Assembly: GCA_022605955.1 (NCBI GenBank)
Contig: JAKCOZ010000020.1
Span: 8,793,001-8,857,000, forward strand
Source: Rallus limicola
Taxonomy: Eukaryota; Chordata; Aves; Gruiformes; Rallidae
DNA length: 64,000 nucleotides
Reading direction: 5' to 3'
Positions 48,881 through 62,300 of this stretch are shown piece by piece (positions within the stretch are counted from its first letter, which is position 1; every line of letters begins with the position of its first letter). The translations under genes and the position numbers were made by a program. Under the pieces are notes generated by a model, which searched no databases, was not told where the DNA came from, and was given only the letters and a program-made list of their open reading frames with translations.

Positions 48881-49620
48881 CGCTCTGGAAGCACACGCCC
48901 CAGGGACAGGCCCTCCTCGGGCAGCGGCGGCAGGCCACGGCCCCTCTCATGGCGCCCCACGACACCCAGGCCAGTAGGGGGAAAGGGAGAAGGTGGGGCC
49001 TATAGGGCACCTGCGTGCGAACCAGCCAATAGCGGTTTGAGGAGGCGAGGCGGGGGATCCGTCCTTAATAAGATGTGGGGGGCGGGGCGCCCAGAGCCAA
49101 TAGGGGCGGGCGTTGTTTTGAACTGGCTGCGCTCCCGGAAGCAGTGTGAGGGATATGTTGGTGACTGTGGTGTGTTGGGTGAGTGTGGGGTGCTGGCGGT
49201 TTCTCTTTTGGGGCTTGTTCTGCTGAGGGGGCCCTGGGGAGGGTGTCGTGCGGCTCGGATCGCGGCCTCTTGTGCTCGGTTCGTTTCGGGCCAGCGCCCC
49301 TTCTGTCGCGCTGGGCTGGGAGGCGCGGGGGCTGGGCTCAGAGATGGCCTTGGGTTTCCTCAGCTGTCACGCGTGGGGAGCCCGCGGCGCTGTCTAGCTG
49401 CGAGTTAGCTCCTGGTTTGGGCGGGGGCGGTGTGGAGTGGGCTTCAGCGGGTGGCGGCCCTGGCTCCTCCCGGCCGGACGCCTCAACCTCAGGTCGGTGC
49501 CTCCCCTCGCAGCACCGGCGCGAAGTTAAACGCTGCTCCGGGGCGGGTTTTCTTTACGAGAAATGTTTTGTTCCAAGTCTGCAGCAGCAGTGACCGGGGC
49601 GTTGTGAAGTGTTGACCCAG
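48880..49620 (+). promoter_or_regulatory. TANGO2: CpG island and promoter of TANGO2
   Basis: CpG-dense, TATA-less block. CCAAT boxes on the + strand at 49,026 and 49,097, GC boxes at about 49,077-49,088 and 49,103-49,112, and an ETS-type CCGGAA at 49,135. Spacing suggests transcription starts around 49.13-49.16 kb. Orientation and the downstream coding exons assign it to TANGO2. Confidence 0.72.
49135..49178 (+). other. TANGO2: Probable noncoding first exon of TANGO2
   Basis: A consensus donor TTGG|GTGAGT at 49,179 follows the promoter elements and no coding frame is needed, because the start codon lies in the next exon. The 5' end is estimated. Other donors further down the CpG island could give alternative first exons. 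Confidence 0.5.
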
Positions 49621-52600
49621 CAGCTGTTACGTGATGACATAGAGTTCTTGTGCTGGGGGAGGCTAGTTGGTGTGTGTCAGATGCAAGAGCTGACCCTTTG
49701 ATGGCAATATGTCAAGAAATGGTCACAGAAAGACACTGAAAACTACTGATGTTTCACTTTGTGGGTAGTGAGAACATGGGGGGCTTTTTGAGAGTTTTCT
49801 TGTGTGTCTGTGTCAGGCCCACAGGGCACAGGCTGCCCTGAGATGCACTAGAGCAGAGCTCGCTCTCTGCTGTGTATTGTGCTGTGCTTAAAAGTCCAAG
49901 TATGTAACATAAACTTGACCTTTTTCAGTTAAATTCATTACCCTTTGGGGTTTAGATGAGCTGTGTCGAGGCTTCCTACATAGTCCTTATCAGCGTTTTG
50001 CAGTTTGACTGAATTTATCCTGGCTGTATAGAGATTCAAGTATCTCATCTCTAACTGAAGCTGACTTGATACCTATTTTAATTATAAGTAATCAGTTAAT
50101 GTTTTAAATTAAGTAGCTAAAGGGTGAGCTAGTATTTTTCTCTGTAATTGTTTTGGTATGTTTGGCAACACTTCAATGTGGTTCTGCACCTCTCTTGTTA
50201 CTTGCACTTGTTCCAGGCTCAGTAATAGGATGTCTGCCATCACAGCAACACGTTCTTGAAAGTGGAAACAACCAGACGTATCAGATACCTGCAGTAAAGT
50301 AGGTACCTTAGGTACTGTTGTTGCTCTTGTGAGAGTAATTCTACCTGAAGCTGCTGAATGCTGATAGTGATTAGCTAAATTACTTTTATGGGCATGCTTT
50401 TTAACTGTACATGAAAACTACAATAAATAAATAACTTTGCTAAAAGTAGAAATAAAAAAAAAACATTCTGTTGTCCTTGTTTTATGTCTCCTAAAAGCAA
50501 TAAGCTTTGATTGAAGCTCTTTTTGTATTGCAGTGTTCATTTTGTAGCTGCTATCTTGAAAGAAATGAATCTGTGCTTTCTTAATTAAGGATACTTGAAG
50601 GATTTCTTTCATCAGTGTAACTGCTGTGGGTTTGTGTCCCTTCTTCCTCCCAAAGTTTCTGGGGTGTTTATTGGATGCTTTCTTTGGGGTTGGTAATAAG
50701 CTCAGAGTTACTGTAGGTGGGTGAGGGAAGGATGGGAATAAACCCACCTTCATTTGCTGATTGCAGCTTTTTGGTCACAGGAAGCTAAGTTTAAAAATAT
50801 AAATCAGACATACTGGTATTTTTTTCTCTGGGAGAGCTTAAAGGAAGATCTCTAGGGAAGAAAATCAGAACAGAGCAAGTATATATGATTCTTCTAGTAA
50901 GTATTTCTTCCAGCTACTTGTAATAGAGACTTTGTCTGAATAAGAAATGGAAAATGGATTTTCTTCCCCAAAAAAGATTCCTAGCTAATTCTGCACTGAA
51001 GAAAATGTAAGAATTGAAAAGCTAAAAATAACAGTCTTTGCCTAGAAGGAGGAAGAAGTCTAGCAGAAGACATCTGCAGAACTGTGGCAGAGGAGAACAG
51101 TTGCTAGTGCTCTTGAGAAACTGGGGGAAACGCAGTCTTACTCCATCCCTTACCACTGTTTTTTTGGGGGTTCTTTAAATGGTGGAGAAAGATGATTACT
51201 GGCCTTTGTTACTCTTGGGAGCTGTATTGTGGACTTCATCTAGCAAGATGCCAGAGAAAGAAATTGAAGAGCTGAAAATAAAATTAGCTCATTACACTTG
51301 GGAAGAGCATGCACCTTACATGTTATTTTCTGTGGTTTTGTTGCATTGCTGTCTCTGGAGTGCAGGCTAGCTCTTGACCTCAGTAGGGTTACAAACTGTT
51401 GGTTAGTTACAGATTGGCTTTATATGAAGCAACCTAAAAGGCATCGGATTATGGCTCTGATATGATCTATTCTGCCTAGTTTACATTTAATGATTAGTAT
51501 TGTTATACAAGGGAAGTGCAAAAGCAAACCAGTAAAATGCTTTAAAAATGCAGATGTGAAAGACTTCTTGGTGGGGGGAAGTAGATTACTTTTAAAACTA
51601 ATCAAACCTATCTTATTTTCTGTGATTTTTAGGGTTGTTTTTTTAATATACTGAGCTACTAACTCTTTCCAACTTTATTCTCTATGGGCATTTCAGAAGT
51701 GTAGGGCTCAGTTTCCTTTGGACAAATTAAAAAGTGGTCAAATTGTTTTAGACTCTGCTGACTATGAGTTATTGTTGTGGGACATAAAACTATCAGAATA
51801 CAGTGACTAATGATCTTTATCTGTCTCTTAGTCTGCACCTAAACAACAGTTTTGGATCAGTTGAGAAGCAATTGAGATCGCTGTGGTAACTGACAGATGT
51901 TATTTATGATGCTTCATTTGTGAAAACAAAATACATAACAAATGGCTTCATTTTTCAAAGGCTGCTTCTGGGAGATCTTAAGGGTAAAATGGTTTTATGC
52001 CAAATTGTGAACTGATTGCTTCTAATCAACCAAATGATGGTAGAACCCTATGAAAATAACGTACACGATCTATCATGTCTTGGTCTCCTGATAGTCCCTT
52101 TAAACACTACCTTATGCTGGCATGCATCCACTCAGGCTTTTAACAGATCGTTAAAATGAGCAAAACAACACGCTGTGCTAACAGAGTACTGTAGCTCAGA
52201 ATAAGAATGTTAGTTACTTTAATGTCATTTCCAAATCAGCAGTGCCATTTGGAGCAGAACGCTTAATTACAGGATGTTTGTAATTCTTGTCAAGCTGGTT
52301 TGTGTGTATTAGGCGTAAGTTAGACAGCAAACTAGAAACATATTACAGAAATAGGAGAATGTTGCTGACATTTCATCCTTGATAACTGTTGTCTTATTGA
52401 CTTAGAATAATTAAACTAGGTTTTATCAAAGCTCATTATCCAGAGAGCAGTATTTACCATCTCCCCCCTGCAGCAAGTGTTTTCCACCCCATTCTGCAGG
52501 ATGCATATTCTGGTGTATGTTGTCTTCAGAAGAGAAATCTAGGAGGCACATGTTGTGCTGGAACTTAGCCTTTTGGAACTTGAGCTTTTTTTTTTTTTTT

Positions 52601-54645
52601 TTTAAGCTGCCTCCTGTTTCCCTAAGGTTAGTTCTGAAGAGACATTTTCTGCCAAAGTGGAGCTAGAAAGTCAGCTTTTGATCCAGCTTTGGACAGGCTG
52701 TAGGATCAAGCTGCAAGCGTGGATGCCAGTGCTGGCTAATCTGTTTTCATCTCTTTCCCCTGCTTGATCTGTGGGAGGTTACAGCTCAATGACGAGCAGG
52801 CTGAGTTGAGTTGAGCACATCTGCTTCATAATGGCAGTTCTGTACAATGGGCTTGTCTCATCCCCACAGTTGCAGCACCCTCTTTTATGTGAATGAGCTT
52901 GAAAGAATTACACCTGTATGAAGATTATTTTTTTATTAATGTTTATGTACTTACCTGCTCTGCTTTAGCTGGCTCAGACACTTCGATCTGAATAACACAA
53001 AAAGGTTGGACTGATTATATGGGACCTATAAACACTTACACGTGTTTCAAGGCCGGCAGGTGGAGCCCAAGATAAATAATGCTGTTCTGATATTTGGAGG
53101 TACTAAAAGCACAAATATAACTTAAGGAACTGTAATAACATCAAGCCAAGTTGATGAGGTGACAAAAAGATACTTCTGTGAAAGCAGCAGTACCCTGTAA
53201 TAATGGATTCTAGAAAGTGTTGAAAATATTTGGCTGTCTTGATAATTGTGGCAAGAGTTGCAAACATTCTACTCCTGTTTTCTGGCTGGTGGTTTGTGTG
53301 TGAAGTTTATGTTGACCAGTAACTTTGCACAAAAAGCTGGGCAAAGAATGGATTATTCAAAGGGAACTCAATAAGTCAGCTAACAGAGACTGAAACTTGT
53401 TTATTAAAATAAGTCTTGTGAGAGATTGTCGACAGATTTTTATTGAGTAATCCATTAATTATCTGGCAGGACACCTAATGATTACTTGGAGCTGTATCTC
53501 CATATTCAGCAAGAATGTCAATGACAGTTGCCCATTAAAATTGCATTTTATATCCCTGCTTTCACCTGTGAGATTTGCATAATTTGGGAAAAAGGAGTGA
53601 CTGTTGTTTGTCCAAACCCTGCTGGAGGCTTGTGTTATGTAGGATTGTGCATCCCTAAGGGGATTATTTGGGAGCTCAGTCTTCTAATGGGGAAAATCTG
53701 CCAGAGTTGACAGTAGCCCAGGTTCCTACAGTTAGCCAATGTGTAGGTCGTCCACTGGGATGGTTGGTTTGACAAGTCTACGGGTAGGGACCTGTTTGGA
53801 AGGTACTCTAGTATAAGTGAGTAATATTCATGGCTACATTCTGGTCATGCAATAAGCACGCTGAACAATCTGACTCATGAAGAACTTCTGTGTTTTTCAA
53901 ACAGAAAAAATGAATGCCCAGTGACAAAGCAAGTATCTAGAGGCAAAGTACTTTTGGAGGTGAGAGAAGGACATAAGGCAAGGCAAGAAGATTCTGGACT
54001 GAGATAAGACAAGGTTACAAGAAAGGTAGCTGGTGCAAAATAATGATGTAATGTTTCAGAGAAGAAAACGGGAATAGGAAGCTCTGCAATTTAAATCCCT
54101 TACAGTAGAAGAAATGGTATCCTGAATAAAGAAATCGAGTAGGGTATGGCATATAGATACTGCCTGGATAGCTGGACAGCATTAAAAATTTAAGTTTAAA
54201 AAAAAAAAGTATAAAAGGTTTCAGAAGTACCTGGAGTTGTTAGTTTAATCATCTTATCTGGAAATGGCACTATGCTGTGGTTCATAAGCAGTCTGCTGCT
54301 CTAGGAAACTCCTGCTCTGTGATTTGGAACATGACTAATCTCGGTTTGCTTCAGTTTCTTTTTAAGAGTTGGAATGGAAGGTGTGAACAGGTCAGTGTGC
54401 TTTATGTTTAGTGACATAAAGCGATAGAAGATTCTGAGTTTTGTGAAATAGTAAGAGCTGTATGTAGAAGATTCAAGTTTTCTAGAACTGGTAGCATGGT
54501 TGTACAAGTCCAGCATGATTGCAGCCTGTTGAAAATTCAGTAATAGGAGACTGAGAGGGGTGATAATACCTTCTTATAACTAATTAGTTTTTCTAAATAA
54601 AGCTGACTATCAATCTCTTCACACCTGGCTAGTAAATCAGCATGT

Positions 54646-54688
54646 GAGGGGTTGGAAGTGACCTTGAAAGATCATCTAGTCCAACCCT
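54646..54688 (-). mobile_element. Very short CR1 3' tail in TANGO2 intron 1
   Basis: GGGGTTGGAAGTGACCTT then AAGATCATCTAGTCCAACCC, the last ~43 bp of CR1 in antisense, lacking the terminal ATTCTATG repeats. Confidence 0.8.
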
Positions 54689-54944
54689 AAAGTTACACAA
54701 AACTCAAGTCTGCATCTTCAATGTATATTAAAGCTTAAACAAGTTATTTTGGGATTGATTTGGTAGAGGTAAAGAAAGCATATGGGTGTGACTTAATTCT
54801 GTTTTCTCTGATGCCTTATTGTGTAACCTGTCAAGCAGACAATGGTTTGGATGGATAAGTTATTGCTGCTCATGGCTAGTAGACTATGAAGTCATTTTGG
54901 GAGGGAAATGCCTTTTGTAACAGAATTTAAAGTGTTTGGTGAGA

Positions 54945-55000
54945 TGGATATATATACATACACACTATATATAGTGTGTGTATATATATGTACACACACG
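54945..55000. repeat. TA/TG microsatellite with internal palindrome
   Basis: Alternating purine-pyrimidine tract containing a perfect 18-bp palindrome, CACACTATATATAGTGTG at 54,961-54,978, with TATATA arms on both sides that extend it imperfectly. Confidence 0.9.
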
Positions 55001-56232
55001 CTGTCTTACACCAAATTTCTTTTGTCTTGGGAAGCATGTCAGCACCATTGCACATCTTTTTGAGCTCCTTTTCCTGCAACAGAAGTCTCTTTGCACAATG
55101 TTAGACTGTGCTGTGACAGTGACAGCAGGCTGGTTGTAGTGCTGAACTGTGACTTAACAGGAACCAACAGTTACAAGCTGCTAATATAAAGATCTGTATA
55201 ACTGCTGTACTTGTAGCTCTACTTATGGTAATATGAAATACAGTCAAGCTTACCTATTTCCTGATATCACTTTAAGTGATGTGGAAATTAAAGAGCAAGA
55301 GAGGTGCTTTTGGCATACCCAAAGTATGGTCAGGAGTCCTACTTTCTGTGCAGAACTTGCTTTAGTGGTTGGATTGCTCAGATGGTCAGAGTTGTGGTAT
55401 TGAATTCTGCCTGTCCCACTTCCCTTAAACTTTTGCATGGAAGAAGCTCTCAGTAGCAGTAAAACGTGGTTATGTGCAGTTCGTTGGCAGCATTCTGATA
55501 ATTCTGTTAGCAGCCACAAGAAGTAAAGACCAGGCTGCAGTTTTTATTACCAGAAAAATTTTCATTGGGGCAACACAAAATATTTGAAAGCTGTTATGTG
55601 GTTTTGAAATAGAAAGCACATTTGTCATGCCATCTGAGCATGGCCTGAATTTTAAACATGCCACAAGTGCTGGAAACTATTCATCAAAATGTGTGCTCTG
55701 GGCCAGTATATTTTTGTTTGTACCTGATGTTTTTTCCAGATGGTAAGCAATAATACTTTCTCTTGGACTCTAACAATAGCTTGATATAAAGTATACTTTA
55801 TTTACAGGTTTGGGAGTATCTTTGATCTGTTGGGGTTTTTTTTTCCAGCTTCTGCAGTGGTTGGAGTCTTATTTTCTCCTTTATTCTAAGAGAAGCATTT
55901 TACCTTACTTGAGAGGGGAAAGAAAATAGTGGTGCTTAATTGGTTGGGAGCACAAAATTACATAATAGTTTTTCTTTCATGTACTACTAGCACTTTAGAC
56001 TTTTTCAGTATTTTCCTGATGCTTGGGGTTTTTTCCCTGAAAATCTGAATTAGCTAAACATAACTTTGAGACAACTACCCTAAGTGCTTTGGTAGCAAAC
56101 CATTCATTGAAACAAATCTAATTTGGAAATCCTGTTTTACCTACTTATTGTGAGTTATGAGTGAGAACGCTGCAATCTTCAAACATCTGCATAGAACCAA
56201 GGTTATATTTTTATAATTTATTTACTTTGCAG

Positions 56233-56354
56233 GCTATTACAGAATGACCTTGCACTGAGCCTTTGTGGAAGAAACAAGATTTAAACATCAGTTCTTCAAT
56301 GTGCATCCTTCTATTCAAATTTGACCCCCGACCAGTGTCAAAAAATGCATACAG
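56233..56354 (+). CDS. TANGO2: TANGO2 exon 2 (5' UTR end plus codons 1-18)
   Basis: Acceptor TACTTTGCAG at 56,232, then 66 nt of UTR, ATG at 56,299, donor CAG|GTAAAG at 56,355. Splits an Arg codon (AG|G). Coding begins only at 56,299. Confidence 0.93.
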
Positions 56355-59300
56355 GTAAAGATGGTTCTGGTTAAAACAGATTTGTTTCTATACTTTCTTT
56401 CTGTAACCAGTGTTTGAATTGCAAACTCAAGTTGGTATTACAAGTTCAGTTATGCTTTTGTAATATTTAACTTCATGACTTTCACCATTGGAGGACTTAC
56501 TGGAACCTTTTGAGAACCCTTTGTTTTTAGACTGTGTCAGACATCTCAGGTGTTGTAATTGTGGACTTTTTGCTGGTGATCTATTGTGTAGTGCAGGATA
56601 CACTCTATCATTTAAAGTAAGTGGAATTGTGTTTGCTGGGGCAGTACTCCAAAAGGTGCTAATACTGCGACTGAGCTGTTTATGTAGTTCCTGGACAGTA
56701 CCTTGGTGTTCACGGTGTAGTTCGCTGCGCTGTTCCATGTTACAGCATGGCTACTGCTGCTCGCTCTTGAACTCCTGTTTGGACAGAACTGGTTAGCTTG
56801 TGCGTAGGTGCAGTTGCCATAAGTCAACTCTCCTGTATCAAACAAGTAGTGCTGTGAACTGGAGAACAGGGAGCTCTTACTAAGTGTCCTAGACTTCCCC
56901 CCACCCAAATCTGCTTGCAATTAAAATTTTAGGTAATAAATAATTATGTGTATGAAATGTTCAGCCAAAAGCTTAAGACAAAAGAAGCATTCATGCTTCC
57001 AGGTAAGTTTTGCTGGATGTGTTGATGTCATACCGTGAGTTTCACAAACATTAAACTTCTTGTAATAATTTTTTCTCTCATTATAGCCCTTGGTTTTAAA
57101 ACTTCACATCCAGCATCAGTATCTTAGAGTACATTCAGTATATAATAGGTAGCACTTCAGAGCCGTAACAAGACACTATTGTTCTATTGCTTCCTGTATT
57201 TCTACATACTGTATTGGTTCCATGTTACTTTGTGGGGTACAAGTACTGGTATTCATCCAGACACTGACAGAGTCCGTATTCCCAGTAACTCACTGTGCCT
57301 TCATTGACCTGGTTTTCTGCCCTTCTGCACTGAGAAGCAGATACCATTCTACAGAAAGGAAGGAAATGAGAACCGAAACTTCAATTGTCCATGGAGTGCA
57401 TTCCTTTGTGCATCTGGACTTTGCCTAAAAAGGGTTTTGTTTATGATGTTACTGGTGCTGAATTAATATATCCATTTATCTGGTCTGACTTTCTTTGTGT
57501 TGCTAGTTAGCAAAAGACAGATTCATCCATTTGGTGCCCCTTGGGAAAATCCTTTGGATGCAAACTGTAGTTGCCTGCCAAGTGAACTTTCTGCCACGAT
57601 CAATATTTAAAAGTAAAACTTACAGTAGTTTGCTTGGTGAAAAACTTGCATCAAAATTGAAAGTATTGATTTATAGCAGGAAACAGTGTCAAAATAGGAA
57701 AACTCTTTTGAGATGGTTTGGCCCAAATCCAGAAATATTTAGTTGTATTTAACTTTCTCACTACCTTTTATTAAGCAATGTCTTGCTCTATGCCTCTGAG
57801 AGAAATTTCTGAGCACCATCTGTTTCAGCAGTTAGTGCCAGACCACTGTGTTCTTGGTGCCTGATTTTTAACAGCAGATATATAACTTCAGTTCCCCTTT
57901 TTTCCATAACACACAATAACTAAATCTTTTTATTTTTCTTTATCAGAAGAATGTTGAGGTTTGTTCTAAAATTGTTCCTTAGTTGTTTGGGTTTTTTTTC
58001 ACCTTTTCTTCAGCTTTCTGAAGGATATAGGTCTGAGTATCAGTTGAAAATGGTACCCAGCCCTCCTATACCCTGTCCCCTTGCAACGTGGTGTTCTACC
58101 CCTCTTCTCTCTACAGGACTATCTGTACTGAAGTTAGTGCCTTGTAACAAACGCTTTGCTGTAGCTGTAGCCCGTTATTATTGTCAAAGGTAACATAGTG
58201 CCGTTACATCTCTCTGAACTATACTGTGTGGGTCTTACAAATAAATACATGTTTCAAGCTTCAAAGCTATAATCACAGAGTCTTTTTATGGAACTGAATT
58301 ACATTGTAGGAAATTGCTTTAATGGAATGATTTCTCATGTTTTCATCTCTGCCTCAACATTAAAATAAATTTTAATACGTAAATCCTAATACAGTTGAAT
58401 TATTTCAGCTATTTTTATAGCTGACTAGGCTTTTCACAATTTATTAGATGATGAGGGTCACTTAATATCACTCCTTTTCAGTATGATTGTTTCATAAAAG
58501 ACAAAATGAAGATGTTATGATTATAGTGATCCTGTATATTTTTCTAAATTTAGGAGTCTGTATTGAATTGGAGGTGGGGAATATTCAGTCACACCCCAAA
58601 GACTTTGCTTATTAAGCAAACTGTGTTTGTGTGTCGAGAAGTTTTGAAGGCAAAATATAATGGGAGCTTCAGAAAGAATGAGAAATGCACTTCAGCCAAA
58701 CTGTTTTTCAACAGTAGAGATGTTTGTTTAAATAAACATCTGTAAAAGGTGGATGCATACGGTAAATGGACAATATTGATGACAGAAATTTGTTAAACCA
58801 CCTGAAAGCTTATAGATTGAAGACTAGAATCTGCCAGAAGAGAAAGAATGCAAGTCTGAAAGGAACAGTATTATGATTATTTGGCATTTGAAGGATAAAA
58901 ATGTGCATACGTTGAGCTTTCTAAATGATGCTATCTTTGGGCAAAAATACTAAGTTTATTCCTTACAGTAATGATGCCATTGAAGTATTTTATTATTTTA
59001 TCTCTAGCTGATATTATAATTCTTTATCTGTAGTATTTAAATATGCAGCTAGCACCCTGTGATTATGTTTTAAAACGCTGTGGCAATGAGGAGGTGAGTT
59101 TGCAGGGAAGTTCCAGAAACCTGCAGAAAATGTCAGTGCATTTGAATGTGAATAAAGTAAGGAGATTTCATTGGAATTGATATCTGTGTGTTGTGGTTTA
59201 AAAATGGGAACAAAATTTGTATGGTCTGACTTTGGTTTGTAATAACAAATTTGGCTTCTGCTGTGTAAATGTAATTGATGAGCAGCTGGTAGGAGGAACT

Positions 59301-62300
59301 GAGCAAAGATAATACTGAGATGATAGGAAACTGGTTATGAAAATCTGCAGGCTTTTGAAAGATGGCATTTCACTAAGATTAAAGATTAATGTAGCTGGAG
59401 AGAATGGGGATCGCTCACAGTCTTGCAATTGGAATAAAGGCAAGTTGTGTTACAGGTATTAACGAGCAGGGTTTTGGAAGCTCAAGCTGTTGGATCATCA
59501 CATAGTGTGGTAGTACTGTGTATAAGCGTGTCTATGGTCACCTGTTGGCCTGAGTCTTCAGCAAATGGCTTGCTTAGGGTTGCAGTTGTATTTTATTTAG
59601 ATCAACTAAAATTGCTGCCTGCTCTTCAGGTGAGAATGTTCTACCAAAGAAAAACTTTTTTAAAAAATCTAAAATAATTTTTGAAAAAGGACTGATGGAA
59701 AAGCAGCATCAAATGAAAGCTCATCTAAAGGTTTGTAAAGGGCAGTATCTGAATGCTGATTCTCATTACAGAAACCCAGCAACACTTTTCAGTCAAGCTT
59801 TTATTTATAGATGCCCTGTATCTATTTGATGTTGCAGTAAGTCATTAAATTTATTTTCTAGTGCTGTTTTCTGGTGCTTTTAAATAACAAAATGTTTACT
59901 CGCTAAGTTTGAAAACATGGATGTACACAGCCACATTAGCGTAGACTTTTCTTCCTAGTGTTCCAGTACTAACAGTGCTAACGAAATTACTGTAACATAA
60001 GGGTTTGTGAGGGAGTACACCAAACGCCTACCTTTGTTTTAATGGCTTCTGCTGCATTAAATGGACAGAGGCATAGTTTTTCTTTTTCAGAGCCCAAGAA
60101 CTGATACTGTTTGAAATTTCTTTGAAGCTCTGGCTGTACCGACTCTTTAAATCTTAACCTGCTTTATGTTTACAGCCTGACTGGCTTAACTGGTGTAATC
60201 ATTGAATTTGACTGGTCTGCATTGATACCAAGCCTGGAACTTTTGAGGAAGACCTGTCCTATCTTTTATGTCTGCTGCTTGTTAAATATAATTTTGAATT
60301 TGGTCTTTCAAGTCTGCAGGTGCCATTTATGATAAATAGCAAAGTACAGAGCAGGGAGCAGTGCACAGCTAGCAACATTTTCTGTCACTGCCATCTCCTA
60401 ATGCTGTCTAATGTTGTTTAATATCTGTTTTTTTTCTCAAACTATCAAATTATAGATGGCACATGAAGAGTTGCACCACAGGTTTTGTCAGGGCAGCACT
60501 TGGTCTTGTGGACTGATGTGTTTATTTCAAAATATAAATAACAGATTTCATCCAGCAGGATTTTCAATTGCATGTTATTTTTTATAACTTCTTCCTACCT
60601 CCCGATTGCGTAGCCTCCAGGGCTTGTAGTTTCTCAGCTACAAGGGCTGACTCTTACTAAGGATTCGACTATGTTGTATTGTCCTACTGCTCTGGTAGAA
60701 TTCAGACTATGCAAGCAACTACACATGCAAGAAAACCACTGGCAAAACAACAAAACCAGGGGGAAAGCACCACCAAATTACAAAATACTTCTTGACTGTT
60801 ACAAAAACCCATGCCTCTTCGCTTTACTTCTGTATCCTTGAGCATGCTTCAAATGTATTTCATTGAGGCTGGAACTTTGCAACTATCACAAATTTGTCTC
60901 AGTTCTGGGTGCTTACAGACAAAAGAATCTGACTTGTATATTTTGAACCACATAAATAGAACTTGAAGTTGAAGCTAGATGAAAAAATACTGTTACTACG
61001 TGATCCTAAGTAATGATCCAGTAAAAACATACTTCAGGTTTGTTTTATAAGTTGCCTATAAATCTGTGGGTTACCCTTAAATTTTCTTCATTTAAGCTGT
61101 AGCTTCCATGCTGTGGAATCTTGATTAAGACTGCTTGTGTGATCTTAATTCAGTCTCTTGCATTGTATCCCTCTTTGAAAAGAATAGCTGCCTCGTTCAC
61201 ATAAGAAGATAGACTTGCTAAATGTCACAAGACAATGAGAGAGAGGGCTACTGTCAGATGTCATTCAGCCTTTACACTGAGTGATAAAGGTGAGACTGTA
61301 GGATAAAGGGCAGTCTCTTACCTCAAGTGAGCTAATGCTGAGGCAGGAACAGAATCCAATTCTCATCTGTACTGTGCAGTTCCTATTTATAAGTAATAAT
61401 ATCTCCTTCCTCTTGTGTTCTACAGGCTTATTCTAGCAGCTAATAGAGATGAATTTTACCACAGACCATCCAAATCAGCAGATTTTTGGGACAGTAGCAA
61501 TGAGATCCTTAGTGGTATGTATGTCTTATTCTGAGTGCTTTTCGCAGCATTTAAGGGAATCATGGCCTGGATTTTTTGTCATGGTAGCTGTGGTGGTATT
61601 TCTAATAAGAAATATGTTTCTACCCTATACTTCGTGAGGAAACATTTTGTAAGTTTGAAATGAGCTGTGTTCTCATCTTATTTGTGTTTTAATATCTTGT
61701 GGGGTTTGTCCTATTTTATGTTTTTTAACTGATTTTAGTCCAAGCAATGCAATGGAAATAGATTAATTTGTCCATCACAAGCAATTACTTTAGTTTTGTC
61801 AGATACCCTGAAACACTACTTAAAATAGGTGGAATTAGTTATTCCACAGATTCATTGTCCATAATAGTGACTTCAAATCATTAAACCAAGCCCCAAGGAA
61901 GTGAGAACTTTCTCATTTCTTATCAGTTAATAATTTATAGGCTATAGAATAATGGTCATTACTGATCCATTTGTTACTACTTTTGTGTCTGCATTTTGCT
62001 AAATTTTGGAATCTATCCGTAGTCATTAGGGAATCTCTCTGTGGTCATTTTTAAGTATAATCAATACTTCTGCCTTTTTCAGAAACAGAAATGAAGCTCT
62101 GGAAGACAAAGTATTGTTTAAATGCAAGATTCTGACTTTGCAGGTGCTCTTTGATGCTGTGTGTTACTTTCATTGGCAGGGAGACCTGAGGATAAATTAA
62201 TCCCATTGCACTGCATCTCCTTTGCTTCTGAAGTTTTGGCTGATGTTCCTTTTCATGCCAGGTGTTCTGGATGTTCCTGTAGCAGTTTACAAGAAGCCAA

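Larger units (their letters stand above)
49179..56232 (+). other. TANGO2: TANGO2 intron 1
   Basis: About 7 kb of T/G-rich sequence with no coding exon that I can support. It holds a T run at about 52,587, a 43-bp CR1 tail at 54,646 and a TA/TG microsatellite with a palindrome at 54,945-55,000. Confidence 0.75.

Noticed and set aside
48797..49408. 203-codon + strand open frame in the TANGO2 CpG island
   Set aside because: Arg/Gly/Pro-rich translation typical of GC-rich promoters; it spans the CCAAT and GC boxes and lies upstream of the true start exon.
56427..56920. Overlapping open frames of about 100 codons on both strands after TANGO2 exon 2
   Set aside because: They lie in intron 2, lack splice context and overlap each other on opposite strands.
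49179..61425. MIR185, which lies within TANGO2 in mammals
   Set aside because: No match to the mature sequence was seen in the introns present; it could lie further right or be absent in birds.
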